A stretch of 7,195 nucleotides of DNA from Candidatus Zixiibacteriota bacterium (GCA_020058315.1 JAGVEK010000522.1:1-7195), one strand, 5' to 3'. Positions 1-6,837 are shown, counted from the first letter of the stretch. Translations and numbers: made by a program. Notes: generated from the sequence alone by a model not told the origin.

Positions 1-2
1 AT

Positions 3-368
3 TCTTCGTTCAAGGCAGGGACCTCGCCATTCAATGTCGCTCTTTCTCACCGTTACAGTGAGTCGCGAAGCGGCTACGGAACTTCGAAGATGAACTGGAC
101 GGGTGTCCGCGTCGACTTCACCCCGACTAAGAACTGGTCGGTGCAGTTTCAGCAGACGATGAACTGGGCGCTCCACAAGATCACCGACCAGCGTTTTGAG
201 ATTCACCGTGACCTCCACTGCTGGGAGGCTCAATTCTCCTGGGTCCCCGGTGGCTCCGGCCAGGGGTATTACTTCCGGATCAGTGTGAAAGACATCCCCG
301 ACATCAAGCTGGAGCGCTCCGCAAGTGGATTGCGCGGCCCCATCTCGGGCTTCGGATACTCGTACTAA
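3..368 (+). CDS. lptD: LptD-like outer-membrane LPS-assembly protein, C-terminal fragment
   Basis: This is the 3' end of a gene that enters from the left edge. The frame is open from base 3 and ends at TAA, giving about 121 residues. LptD is the outer-membrane beta-barrel that, with LptE, places lipopolysaccharide in the outer leaflet. The fragment has alternating polar and aromatic strands. Its late segment, DLHCWEAQFSWVPGG followed by GQGYYFRISVKDIPDIKLER, matches from memory the end of LptD-like proteins of the FCB group. The protein ends in GFGYSY, and a terminal aromatic residue is usual for barrels recognised by the BAM machine. The ATG at base 90 is internal, not the start, because coding sequence continues upstream of it. 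The N-terminal OstA-type domain lies outside the window. Another outer-membrane barrel is the main alternative. The assignment is fairly secure at family level. Confidence 0.75.
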   Translation, partial: SSFKAGTSPFNVALSHRYSESRSGYGTSKMNWTGVRVDFTPTKNWSVQFQQTMNWALHKITDQRFEIHRDLHCWEAQFSWVPGGSGQGYYFRISVKDIPDIKLERSASGLRGPISGFGYSY

Positions 369-409
369 TCGGTTTCCACGCGACCGATCATCAGTTTTTG
401 GACCATACG

Positions 410-433
410 GGTGGCACGGGCATCCCGCCCGTG
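410..433. repeat. REP-like extragenic palindrome (HGRDARAT type)
   Basis: CACGGG (415-420) pairs exactly with CCCGTG (428-433) across a 7-base loop. GTG (411-413) and CAC (436-438) can extend the stem past small bulges. Read on the minus strand, these 24 bases translate as HGRDARAT. From memory, that peptide recurs in spurious predicted proteins of many genomes carrying dispersed extragenic palindromes of this type. The bases that follow, up to about 452, look like a decayed second half. Only one copy is in the window, so the repeat status rests on recognition. Confidence 0.6.
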
Positions 434-438
434 GTCAC

Positions 439-459
439 AGGCCGGGCGCGGCTTTGTCT
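439..459 (+). terminator. Weak candidate terminator after lptD
   Basis: GCCG (441-444) pairs with CGGC (449-452) around a 4-base loop. The stem can be extended by a G-T and an A-T pair (439-440 with 453-454), but that uses up the first two T of the short T-rich stretch that follows. There is no proper T run. Together with the palindrome just upstream it could end lptD transcription, but it is weak as an intrinsic terminator. Confidence 0.25.
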
Positions 460-527
460 CCCCTCACTATCCCACCACCCATGGAGAGCGGACACAGGTC
501 TCTTGCTGCAAAGCCTCAGATTTCCCG

Positions 528-562
528 TTGACACGGACTTCCATACCGCGTTGTTTCACAAT
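528..562 (+). promoter_or_regulatory. Possible promoter upstream of ftsK
   Basis: A perfect TTGACA -35 box lies at 528-533, about 93 bases before the ftsK start. At the usual 17-base spacing the -10 position reads TTGTTT, a poor match. CACAAT at 557-562 is a better hexamer but sits 23 bases away, which is too far. The call rests on the -35 box alone. Confidence 0.22.
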
Positions 563-625
563 CGGCCCAGGGGGGGCCGTGCAGTAGCTGTTGGTCTGGC
601 ATCGGTTAGGGGAAAGGCCGCTTCC

Positions 626-2923
626 ATGAAGTGGTTTTCCAAGATTTCGCCCAAACGCAAGAACGAAGTCTTTGGCTTTATGCTCTTCGTTCTGGCAATG
701 TTCTCTTTGCTCTCGCTGGCGACTCACACTGCGGGTGATGACCGGTGGATCAAAGCCGATCCCGACGAGATTTGGATCGAGAATTACTACCCGCGCAATC
801 TGGCGGGATCCGTCGGGGCGCTCGCCTCCTACCTGTTTCTGGAGTGCCTTGGGTGGTCGGCCTGGCTGATGACAGTCGTGGTGGGTGCCTACGGCGTCAA
901 GCGATTCGTCCTGGCCAAGCAGAGCAAGCCCATGTGGGCTGTGTCTGGCGTTTGGGCGGCCGTCTTTCTCTTCGGGATCATCATCGACCTTCCATCCGCC
1001 AAATCCGGTATAGCCTGGTCGGCCGGCAGCGAGACCATCTCTGGATGGTGGGGCCATCTCTTGGCGGAATTCTTCGCCGACTTACTTGGTGTGGCAGGTG
1101 GCATCTTGGTTTTGGGATCGACTCTGCTGGTGGGGATTTACTGGGCCGTTCCCTGGTGGCCGAAGAAAGTTCCGCTCCCGGCGTGGCTGCGCAAGACGAA
1201 ACCAACCAAGGCCCGCCGTAGTGAGCGGCGATCTCAATTGGACCATCTTCGGATATGGGTTCGAGGACTCTGGCCATCCCTGACCCAATGCAAGGATTCT
1301 GCAGAGTCGGCTCAAGTCGGTGAGGTGTCTGCGCCGATTGTCATGCCGGATGCAAATCAGCAGGCATCCGTCCCTGATGAATCGAATCTCGCCAGCGTTT
1401 TCTCCGAGGCGGCCTCGCTTGATCCCTCAGACGCGAGATCGGATGTTCCACCGAGGCGATCCCTGCGCCTGGTGCGGCCTGCCGAAGGATCTTCCGACCC
1501 GAATTACGTTTCTCCATCGCTGGAATTGCTCCAGCCCTACCGCAATCAGTCTCGTCGTCGCCACGACACGCGGGGTCCTGAACTGCTTCTAAAGGCCCTC
1601 AAGACATTCGATATCGGAGTGGATGGCGAGATACAGAGTTTTCCCGGACCGGTGATCACACGCTATGAATTCCGTCCCGCGGCGGGGATTAAGGTCAATC
1701 AGGTCGTCGGTCTGGCCGATGACCTGGCTCTCGCACTCTCAGCCTCGCGTGTCCGTGTGGTCGCTCCGGTTCCCGGCAAGTCGGTGGTCGGCATCGAAAT
1801 CCCGAATGCCGACCCAGAAATCGTGCCGCTGGCCAGCGTTCTTCAGGACCGGTTGTTCGCCGAATCAAACGCCATTCTTCCTCTGGCACTTGGGGTCACC
1901 ACTGAGGGCCAGCCATTTGTCGCCGATTTGGCCGTGATGCCGCATCTGCTGATTGCTGGATCGACTGGATCAGGCAAGAGTGTTTGCATCAATGTCATCA
2001 TCACCTCGATCCTCTACCGCCACCACCCGCGCGATGTCCGGCTGCTGTTCATCGACCCGAAGATGCTGGAGCTATCCATGTATCAGGGCATTCCTCATCT
2101 GGACCGTGCCGTCGTAACCCAGCCACGGGGAGCCGAGCGGCTGCTCGCCGACGCTGTGCGCGAGATGGAGGAACGCTACAAAACACTGGCTGCGGCCAGC
2201 GTGCGCAATATCGGCGACTACAACAGGCAGGTTGGCCCCGAAAAGCGGCTTCCCTACCTCGTGATCGTGGTCGATGAACTGGCTGATCTGATGATGAGCC
2301 AGTCCGCGGCACGCATTGAGATGCTCATCACCCGGCTCGCCCAGATGGCCCGCGCCGTGGGTATCCACCTGATTCTCGCCACACAGTGTCCGTCAGTTGA
2401 TGTGATCACCGGTCTTATCAAAGCCAACTTCTCAAGTCGCATTGCCTTCCAGGTGGCGACTAAGGTGGATTCGCGGACCGTTCTGGATGCCAATGGAGCC
2501 GAGAAACTGATCGGCCGTGGCGATATGCTCTTTCTGGCGCCTGGGCAGCCGGAGGCCATCCGCGTCCATGGAGCCTTCATTTCCAGCGAAGAATCGGCAG
2601 CGATTGTGGAATTCCTGAAAAGTCAGAATCGCGATCCCCAACCCGCCAAGCAAACCGAGAGTCTGGCGGAAGAGGAGTCGGAGGACGACGACGATCACGG
2701 TGATCTGTTGTTCAATCAGGCCGCTGAACTCGTTGTGCGCCACAAGCAGGGCTCTGTCTCCCTCCTGCAAAGGCGTCTCGGTGTGGGCTACCAGCGCGCG
2801 GCACGTCTGATAGACCGCCTCGAAGAAGCCGGAGTTGTTGGTCCCTATGATGGCAGCAAGGCGCGTGAGGTTCTCTGGACGCACGCCGATTACGAAGAGA
2901 AATTTGCCAAGTCACTCAACTGA
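626..2923 (+). CDS. ftsK: DNA translocase FtsK/SpoIIIE
   Basis: FtsK is a septum-anchored hexameric ATPase that pumps chromosomal DNA through the closing division site and aids dimer resolution at dif. The protein is 765 residues, near SpoIIIE length. Residues 15-33, about 59-91, 103-120 and 154-175 form hydrophobic membrane segments (FtsK 4TM domain). A variable linker of roughly 140 residues follows, then the motor. In the motor I see Walker A GSTGSGKS (445-452), the IDPKMLELS block and Walker B YLVIVVDE (544-551, D550 and E551). The winged-helix gamma domain, which reads KOPS-type DNA signals, spans about 693-760. The ATG at 626 was chosen because AGGGGAAAGG (608-617) lies 8 bases upstream and the protein then begins with a short basic segment before the first helix. 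One oddity: the ATQRPSVDVITG motif reads ATQCPSVDVITG here (Cys588). Identity is secure. Confidence 0.96.
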   Translation: MKWFSKISPKRKNEVFGFMLFVLAMFSLLSLATHTAGDDRWIKADPDEIWIENYYPRNLAGSVGALASYLFLECLGWSAWLMTVVVGAYGVKRFVLAKQSKPMWAVSGVWAAVFLFGIIIDLPSAKSGIAWSAGSETISGWWGHLLAEFFADLLGVAGGILVLGSTLLVGIYWAVPWWPKKVPLPAWLRKTKPTKARRSERRSQLDHLRIWVRGLWPSLTQCKDSAESAQVGEVSAPIVMPDANQQASVPDESNLASVFSEAASLDPSDARSDVPPRRSLRLVRPAEGSSDPNYVSPSLELLQPYRNQSRRRHDTRGPELLLKALKTFDIGVDGEIQSFPGPVITRYEFRPAAGIKVNQVVGLADDLALALSASRVRVVAPVPGKSVVGIEIPNADPEIVPLASVLQDRLFAESNAILPLALGVTTEGQPFVADLAVMPHLLIAGSTGSGKSVCINVIITSILYRHHPRDVRLLFIDPKMLELSMYQGIPHLDRAVVTQPRGAERLLADAVREMEERYKTLAAASVRNIGDYNRQVGPEKRLPYLVIVVDELADLMMSQSAARIEMLITRLAQMARAVGIHLILATQCPSVDVITGLIKANFSSRIAFQVATKVDSRTVLDANGAEKLIGRGDMLFLAPGQPEAIRVHGAFISSEESAAIVEFLKSQNRDPQPAKQTESLAEEESEDDDDHGDLLFNQAAELVVRHKQGSVSLLQRRLGVGYQRAARLIDRLEEAGVVGPYDGSKAREVLWTHADYEEKFAKSLN

Positions 2924-2952
2924 GGCTCAACCAGAATCCCCAACCGGCATAT

Positions 2953-3037
2953 AAGCCTCTGGACTTCGCCCGAGGAGGTTGGCATGTTGATTGGCCCGAA
3001 AGGGCAAAGATCCACGTGCGGGGTTGATGTCCCCTGA
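2953..3037 (+). promoter_or_regulatory. Possible structured leader with 17-codon mini-ORF before lolA
   Basis: The ftsK-lolA gap holds an ATG at 2984 opening a 17-codon frame (MLIGPKGQRSTCGVDVP) that ends with TGA at 3035-3037. A consensus AGGAGG (2973-2978) lies 5 bases before that ATG and is the best Shine-Dalgarno match in the window. CCTC (2956-2959) can pair with GAGG (2975-2978) and hide it, with AA and TT pairs outside a bulged G. Next come GCCC-GAAA-GGGC (2994-3005), a 4-bp stem with a GNRA-type tetraloop, and GGGG/CCCC (3020-3023 with 3031-3034, 7-base loop). I compared it from memory with c-di-GMP, glycine, SAM and SAH riboswitches and found no full match. It could be a leader peptide, a structured RNA or chance. 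Confidence 0.28.
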
Positions 3038-3081
3038 CGGCGTGATGAAGAGTGATGGAAAGTGAGGGAGAGTTGAGGATA

Positions 3082-3831
3082 ATGTCTGGAACACGACGCG
3101 GGCAGAACGTGACCGCAGGAGCGACACGAGCGGATGTTCTATCACTTGCCCCGGCCGGCATCTGCGATTCCTGGCGGAGTTTAGTTCTTCCCTGCGCGAT
3201 CGTCCTCGCACTCTTCGCGCTCTCGGGTGCTCCGTCGGCCCTTGCCTGTGATGCCGACTCCGTGCTCACCAGATTCGAAAACGCCATTCAATCCCACAAG
3301 ACCATTCGCATCAACTACACAAAGGAATCGAATTCTCTCCTGTTTGGAAAGCGTCCGGCGGAGAAGGGCGTGCTCTGGCTCAGCCCGCCGCAACGCTACC
3401 GCGTCGAGGCCGGCTCTCAGGTTTTTGTCCGCGGGTTCGACACACTGTGGAGCTACAATCAGACCTCAAAGCAGGTGACAATCCGCGTTGGCGGTCTCGA
3501 TTCGCTCGAGTTCGGTCCTGCGGGGTTCTTTGGATCTGTGCGCACGGATTTCTTTCCCGTGGACTGCCGCGCGGACACCCTCGAACGGGTCGAATGCTGG
3601 CGGATTCGTCTCGCGGCCAAGACCGAAACCGCAGCGGTTCAGCGTCTGACTTTGTGGATCGACGCCAAAAACCACCTGCCTGTTGCCTCCGAATACGTCG
3701 ATTACAACGAAGAAACGTCCCATCTCCGGTTTTTCGAATACCGTCCAGATTCGCCCAAAGACCAAGGCAGATTTACATTTACGCCCCCTGCGGGCACCGA
3801 AGTGGTCGTCCTGCCCACAAAAAAAGGGTAG
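3082..3831 (+). CDS. lolA: LolA-like periplasmic outer-membrane lipoprotein carrier
   Basis: LolA takes lipoproteins released by the LolCDE transporter and carries them across the periplasm to the outer membrane. The 249-residue product has a hydrophobic stretch at about 33-54 and a likely signal peptidase I site after ALA (residue 55). The cysteine just after it lacks a good lipobox, so a soluble periplasmic protein is more likely than a lipoprotein. The mature part has LolA-like features: an early FENAIQSHKTIRINYTKE helix-strand segment, GVLWLSPPQRYRVE, LWSYNQTSKQVTI, a central TLWIDAKNHLPVASEYVD strand and the closing GRFTFTPPAGTEVV. The ATG at 3082 was preferred because GAGGGAGAG (3064-3072) lies 9 bases upstream. 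The GTG at 3052 and ATG at 3055 have worse sites. Even so, about 32 residues precede the hydrophobic core, which is long. A related lipoprotein-sorting or sigma-E regulator fold is the alternative. Confidence 0.8.
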   Translation: MSGTRRGQNVTAGATRADVLSLAPAGICDSWRSLVLPCAIVLALFALSGAPSALACDADSVLTRFENAIQSHKTIRINYTKESNSLLFGKRPAEKGVLWLSPPQRYRVEAGSQVFVRGFDTLWSYNQTSKQVTIRVGGLDSLEFGPAGFFGSVRTDFFPVDCRADTLERVECWRIRLAAKTETAAVQRLTLWIDAKNHLPVASEYVDYNEETSHLRFFEYRPDSPKDQGRFTFTPPAGTEVVVLPTKKG

Positions 3832-3851
3832 CGCAGTCCGCTTCACCACAT

Positions 3852-3857
3852 TATACT
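3852..3857 (+). promoter_or_regulatory. Possible -10 box upstream of rimO
   Basis: TATACT sits 34 bases before the rimO ATG and would give a short untranslated leader. The -35 position at 17-base spacing (TAGCGC) is poor and there is no extended -10. rimO may simply be read through from lolA, which ends 60 bases before it. Confidence 0.22.
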
Positions 3858-3891
3858 GGGGCATAACGAAACTCGGCCCTGTTCTGCCCTT

Positions 3892-5295
3892 ATGTCTGAA
3901 TCTATGCCCATACGTCGCGTCTTCCTGCGCACTCTTGGATGTCCCAAGAATGAGGTGGATGGTGGCGTCCTGGCGCGCCACTTGATGAAATCGGGATTCA
4001 CTATCGTTTCCACCCCCGAGCAGGCTGACATCGAGATCGTGAACACGTGCGGATTCATTGAGCCCGCGAAACTCGAATCTATCGATGCAATTTGGGAGGC
4101 GGTGGCGCGCAAGAATGATGACGCTGCTGCAACGCGAAAAGTGATCGTCACCGGATGTCTCGCCCAGCGCTACGGACAGCAGCTCAGTTCCGAAATCAAA
4201 GAGATCGATGCCATCGTCGGTTTCGATCGCCCTGATCTGGTACTGAAAGCTCTCGATGCCTCGGCGACCGGTGCGCCCGCCTGCTGGATCGAGAAGCCCG
4301 GACGGGTGTATCGCGATGATCTCTTATATGACTGGCCACAGGACCAGCAGGCCCCCCTCTCGGTGTATGTGAAGATTGCGGATGGCTGTGACAACGCTTG
4401 CAGCTACTGTGCAATTCCGGCGATACGCGGGCGGTTGCGCTCGCGCCCGTTCGCGTCGATAGTCTCTGAAATCGAATCGTTGATTTTTGCCGGTACCAGG
4501 GAAGTGATTCTGGTGGCGCAGGATACGACTTCCTGGGGCACGGACTTCGGAGATGGCAGCGATCTTGCACAGCTCCTCCTCGGGATTGACTGCATTCCCG
4601 CGGATTTTTGGGTGCGCGTCATGTACGCGTACCCCGCATTCCTGACCGATCGGCAGATCGATGTCATGGCAGGAATCAGCCGTGTTGTGCCATACCTGGA
4701 CATGCCATTGCAGCACGCCAGCGACCATATGCTCAAACTCATGAACCGCGGTGTCACTCGCGCACAGATTCAATCCAGAATCGACCGGCTTCGGCGCACG
4801 CGAACGGGCCTCGCTCTGCGAACCACGTTTATCGTCGGGCATCCCGGCGAGACGAGCGCTGACTTCGAAGAACTACTTGCCTTCGCTGAGGACAATTCGT
4901 TCGAGCGCATGGGAGTCTTCGTGTACTCGAAGGAGGAAGGAACTCCTTCCGCGGTCCATTCAGACACGGTCTCTGAAGGGCTGGCTCGCGAACGCCAGAC
5001 ACGTCTGAGCGAATCATTCGATCAGTGGTCGGCTGAGGCGTCCGTTGACCTGATCGGCAGGACAATTCCCTGCCTGCTCGAGCGACGTTCCGCCGGCCAG
5101 TGGGAGGGGCGTTCGGTCTACGACGCTCCAGAGATTGACGGCCAGGTGACCGTGACCGGGATGGTGGAGAGACCGGGGATCTACAGCGTGTTGATCGAGA
5201 GTGCCGACGGTGTGGATCTCTCCGGACAACTGGCCGAAGCAGCCGTGATTGACGATCGGGGGGCCGCGATCACCGAACCACGAGGTGTATTGTGA
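3892..5295 (+). CDS. rimO: Ribosomal protein S12 (uS12) methylthiotransferase RimO
   Basis: RimO is a radical-SAM enzyme with two 4Fe-4S clusters that adds a methylthio group to a conserved aspartate of ribosomal protein S12 in the cytoplasm. The 467-residue product is close to normal length. The N-terminal domain has the three cluster ligands in LGCPKNEVD (Cys17), NTCGF (Cys53) and GCLAQRY (Cys89). The radical-SAM motif CDNACSYC gives Cys166, Cys170 and Cys173. Further marks are DMPLQHAS, FIVGHPGET and the C-terminal TRAM domain (about 395-460) with the DAPEIDG motif that separates RimO from the tRNA enzyme MiaB. No clear Shine-Dalgarno site precedes either the ATG at 3892 or the one four codons later at 3904, so the exact start is uncertain. 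The last codons overlap the next gene. Confidence 0.95.
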   Translation: MSESMPIRRVFLRTLGCPKNEVDGGVLARHLMKSGFTIVSTPEQADIEIVNTCGFIEPAKLESIDAIWEAVARKNDDAAATRKVIVTGCLAQRYGQQLSSEIKEIDAIVGFDRPDLVLKALDASATGAPACWIEKPGRVYRDDLLYDWPQDQQAPLSVYVKIADGCDNACSYCAIPAIRGRLRSRPFASIVSEIESLIFAGTREVILVAQDTTSWGTDFGDGSDLAQLLLGIDCIPADFWVRVMYAYPAFLTDRQIDVMAGISRVVPYLDMPLQHASDHMLKLMNRGVTRAQIQSRIDRLRRTRTGLALRTTFIVGHPGETSADFEELLAFAEDNSFERMGVFVYSKEEGTPSAVHSDTVSEGLARERQTRLSESFDQWSAEASVDLIGRTIPCLLERRSAGQWEGRSVYDAPEIDGQVTVTGMVERPGIYSVLIESADGVDLSGQLAEAAVIDDRGAAITEPRGVL

Positions 5296-5987
5296 ATCCA
5301 GCCGGACACCCTTCCTTGCGTCGCAAGGCTGTCATTGTCAGCCGCCGCATTGCGGTGGCGCTCGCGCTCGTATGTGTGGCTCAAGTGGTCGGAATTGGGC
5401 TTCTGGTGCGCGACAATTTTGCCCACAAGGATACGATCCGCTATCAGGATGAGGAGATTCGCCGTCTCAAGGAACGCCTGAGAGTGCTCGAAGTGATCGA
5501 GGATCTTCACACGAATCTCACTCCGGAGGAGGAAACCCACCTGGCGGCGCATGTTGACCAATGCAGCCGCTCCTATGGGTTCGACCCCCTCCTTGTGCTC
5601 GCGATCATCCAAATCGAATCCTCATTCGGGCCCAGGGCCATCTCAAGCAAGGGGGCCTGTGGATTGATGCAGGTAAAACCCTCGACTGCGCGCGCCGAAG
5701 CGACCAGACTTGGCTGGGAGTGGGCGGGTGATCACAACCTCTTCAAACCCGCGCTCAACGTTCGGGTCGGCATCGAATACCTTTCCAAGCTGGTATCGAA
5801 ATTTGGGAGTGTGGAAAAGGCGCTGATTGCTTACAATCACGGTGAGACCGCGGTGCGAGGATGGCTCTCGGATGGGCTGTCTCTGCCGCAGGCGTACTTG
5901 CGACGTGTTCAATCGGAGTACCGACGCCTCCAATCCCGGTATGATCCCACTGCGTGCCCGAATTTCATCGGCCCCCCTTCACCGTAG
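5292..5987 (+). CDS. Membrane-anchored lytic transglycosylase (SLT domain)
   Basis: Enzymes of this family cut the glycan strands of peptidoglycan between MurNAc and GlcNAc, leaving 1,6-anhydro ends. The 231-residue product has a basic N-terminus, one membrane segment at about 20-39 and a short charged helix (about 47-72) that could be a coiled coil. An SLT domain then runs from about 76 to 200. Visible motifs are IESSF with the likely catalytic Glu109, ISSKGACGLMQVKPST, and AYNHG (180-184), which fits the AYNxG signature. It is probably anchored in the inner membrane and faces the periplasm. The start is GTG at 5292, overlapping the rimO stop in GTGA, with GAGG (5282-5285) 6 bases upstream, which indicates coupled translation. 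The SLT family call is strong, but I cannot name a specific Mlt type. Confidence 0.9.
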   Translation: MNPAGHPSLRRKAVIVSRRIAVALALVCVAQVVGIGLLVRDNFAHKDTIRYQDEEIRRLKERLRVLEVIEDLHTNLTPEEETHLAAHVDQCSRSYGFDPLLVLAIIQIESSFGPRAISSKGACGLMQVKPSTARAEATRLGWEWAGDHNLFKPALNVRVGIEYLSKLVSKFGSVEKALIAYNHGETAVRGWLSDGLSLPQAYLRRVQSEYRRLQSRYDPTACPNFIGPPSP

Positions 5988-6660
5988 ACGGGCAATCGCT
6001 TCGTCCGCTCTGCTGAGTGTACTTCTGCTTTCTTCATCGGTTGTGCGGGCGGAACCGCCGTCGGATTCTGCTTCCTGCGCGATGGGACGTGAGCCGCGTG
6101 AGGCCTTCCCGACACACGCGCAAGTTGTGCGGAACGGCGTCGGGGCCGTCACTCGAAAGGTCTTCGACGGATTCCCGTTTGTCCGTCCCAAGACCTTGTG
6201 GATTACGCCCGCGTCCGGGCAGCCAGCCAATTTCTGGTTCGAAGAGACCGCGGCACGGGAATTGTTTGATCGCGGATATGTCGTGCAGGAATCGCCCGGA
6301 GAGGACACTTCGCGGAGCGTCCTGTGGGCGGTGCGGTATCGCTTCGATCGTTTCAGCCTCGAACTGCCAAAGTGCGCGCGTCATTCGTTCCTTGGCCGGA
6401 TATGGGTGGAGCGGGTTTTTGACCTGTCGCTGCAAATGCAGGTGTGGGACATGGAATCCGGCCAGCTCCTGTGGTCGAATTCTATGGACGGTGCCTGGAC
6501 TGATTGGGTGCCCAAGAAGAGGTTGAAGGAACTCTCGGAGGCGACCTCAACATTCCTGTCGCCAGTTCCTCCTGTCACAGCCATGGAGCGGCTCGCCGAG
6601 CCGGTTCTGGTCACCGTGGCCTCAGGGGCGCTCATGGCACTCTTCTTCGTCGTCCGTTGA
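5941..6660 (+). CDS. Exported protein of unknown function with C-terminal membrane segment
   Basis: I do not recognise this 239-residue protein. It has an Arg-rich start, a hydrophobic core and a likely signal peptidase I site after VVRA (about residue 37), so it is probably exported. Residues 219-238 form a hydrophobic segment before the final Arg, which could anchor it in a membrane. The mature part has the segment ETAARELFDRGYVVQE and then VWDMESGQLLWSN (168-180). That order loosely recalls small CsgG-, FlgO- or LpoB-like accessory domains, but this is only a resemblance. The ATG at 5941 overlaps the transglycosylase gene by 47 bases and has no clear ribosome site. It is the only good start that keeps the signal peptide, so translation is probably coupled. 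Its frame is open further upstream, but that part shadows the transglycosylase gene. The context suggests an envelope role. Confidence 0.72.
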   Translation: MIPLRARISSAPLHRRRAIASSALLSVLLLSSSVVRAEPPSDSASCAMGREPREAFPTHAQVVRNGVGAVTRKVFDGFPFVRPKTLWITPASGQPANFWFEETAARELFDRGYVVQESPGEDTSRSVLWAVRYRFDRFSLELPKCARHSFLGRIWVERVFDLSLQMQVWDMESGQLLWSNSMDGAWTDWVPKKRLKELSEATSTFLSPVPPVTAMERLAEPVLVTVASGALMALFFVVR

Positions 6661-6729
6661 TCCGGATTCTGATCAAGTGGGAGCCGTCTTCCTCGCCGCC
6701 CTTGTTCCTTCCCCGGTCGGGAGGCCGGG
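6657..6729 (+). terminator. Weak hairpins after the unknown gene
   Basis: TTGATC (6657-6662) pairs with GATCAA (6671-6676) around 8 bases, spanning the stop codon. Further on, CCCGG (6712-6716) pairs with CCGGG (6725-6729). Neither is followed by a real T run, so an intrinsic terminator is doubtful. Their place between an apparent operon end and a new promoter candidate is the main argument in favour. Confidence 0.22.
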
Positions 6730-6753
6730 TCACCCGCTTTCCGTTTCTCGCGG

Positions 6754-6759
6754 TATAAT
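6754..6759 (+). promoter_or_regulatory. Consensus -10 box upstream of the bamD-like gene
   Basis: A perfect TATAAT lies about 117 bases before the likely start of the last gene. The -35 region is poor: GTCACC at 6729-6734, with a 19-base spacer, is the best I see. If used, transcription would begin near 6766 and leave an untranslated leader of roughly 110 bases. Confidence 0.4.
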
Positions 6760-6785
6760 GAAGGTGCGGCCGCAATCACTCAGAC

Positions 6786-6837
6786 ACTTTGCTGCGATGC
6801 CGCCATGGCTTGGGGAGCTTTGGCCTTGAAGCAAAGT
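6786..6837 (+). other. Long-range 8-bp inverted repeat in the bamD leader
   Basis: ACTTTGCT (6786-6793) is an exact reverse complement of AGCAAAGT (6830-6837). The 36 bases between them include the palindrome GCCATGGC (6802-6809). In RNA this could form a closed multi-part leader structure ahead of the ribosome site. It matches no riboswitch class that I recognise. Confidence 0.3.

Larger units (their letters stand above)
369..625. other. Intergenic region between lptD and ftsK
   Basis: This gap of 257 bases holds no convincing gene. It contains a strong palindrome of REP type (410-433), a second small stem followed by a T-rich stretch (439-459), and a TTGACA box (528-533). The ftsK frame stays open through it back to a TTG at 398, but the translation is rich in Arg, Pro and Gly and resembles no FtsK N-terminus. 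I therefore read it as non-coding. Confidence 0.6.

Noticed and set aside
398..625. N-terminal extension of FtsK from a TTG start
   Set aside because: The Arg-, Pro- and Gly-rich translation spans the REP-like palindrome and does not look like FtsK. The ATG at 626 has a good ribosome site and gives a normal N-terminus.
467..1057. Minus-strand open frame of 196 codons opposite the ftsK start
   Set aside because: It overlaps the FtsK membrane domain, has no recognisable motif, and is an expected shadow in GC-rich coding DNA.
2953..3037. c-di-GMP (GEMM), glycine, SAM or SAH riboswitch
   Set aside because: Short pieces resemble these classes (GGGCAAAG, the GNRA-capped stem, CCGAGGAG), but the remaining conserved blocks are missing.
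3082..3249. Lipoprotein or Tat signal in the LolA-like protein
   Set aside because: ALAC is a poor lipobox but a good signal peptidase I site. The RR pair is too far from the hydrophobic core for a Tat motif.
2916..3287. Minus-strand open frame of 123 codons across the ftsK-lolA gap
   Set aside because: It covers the ends of two well-supported + strand genes and has no motif and no promoter that I can see.
5827..5940. Upstream extension of the unknown exported protein
   Set aside because: It lies fully inside the transglycosylase SLT domain in another frame, and it would bury the signal peptide.
6758..6829. 23-codon frame beginning inside the TATAAT box
   Set aside because: If the box is a real -10 element, the ATG lies upstream of the transcription start. 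It has no ribosome site.
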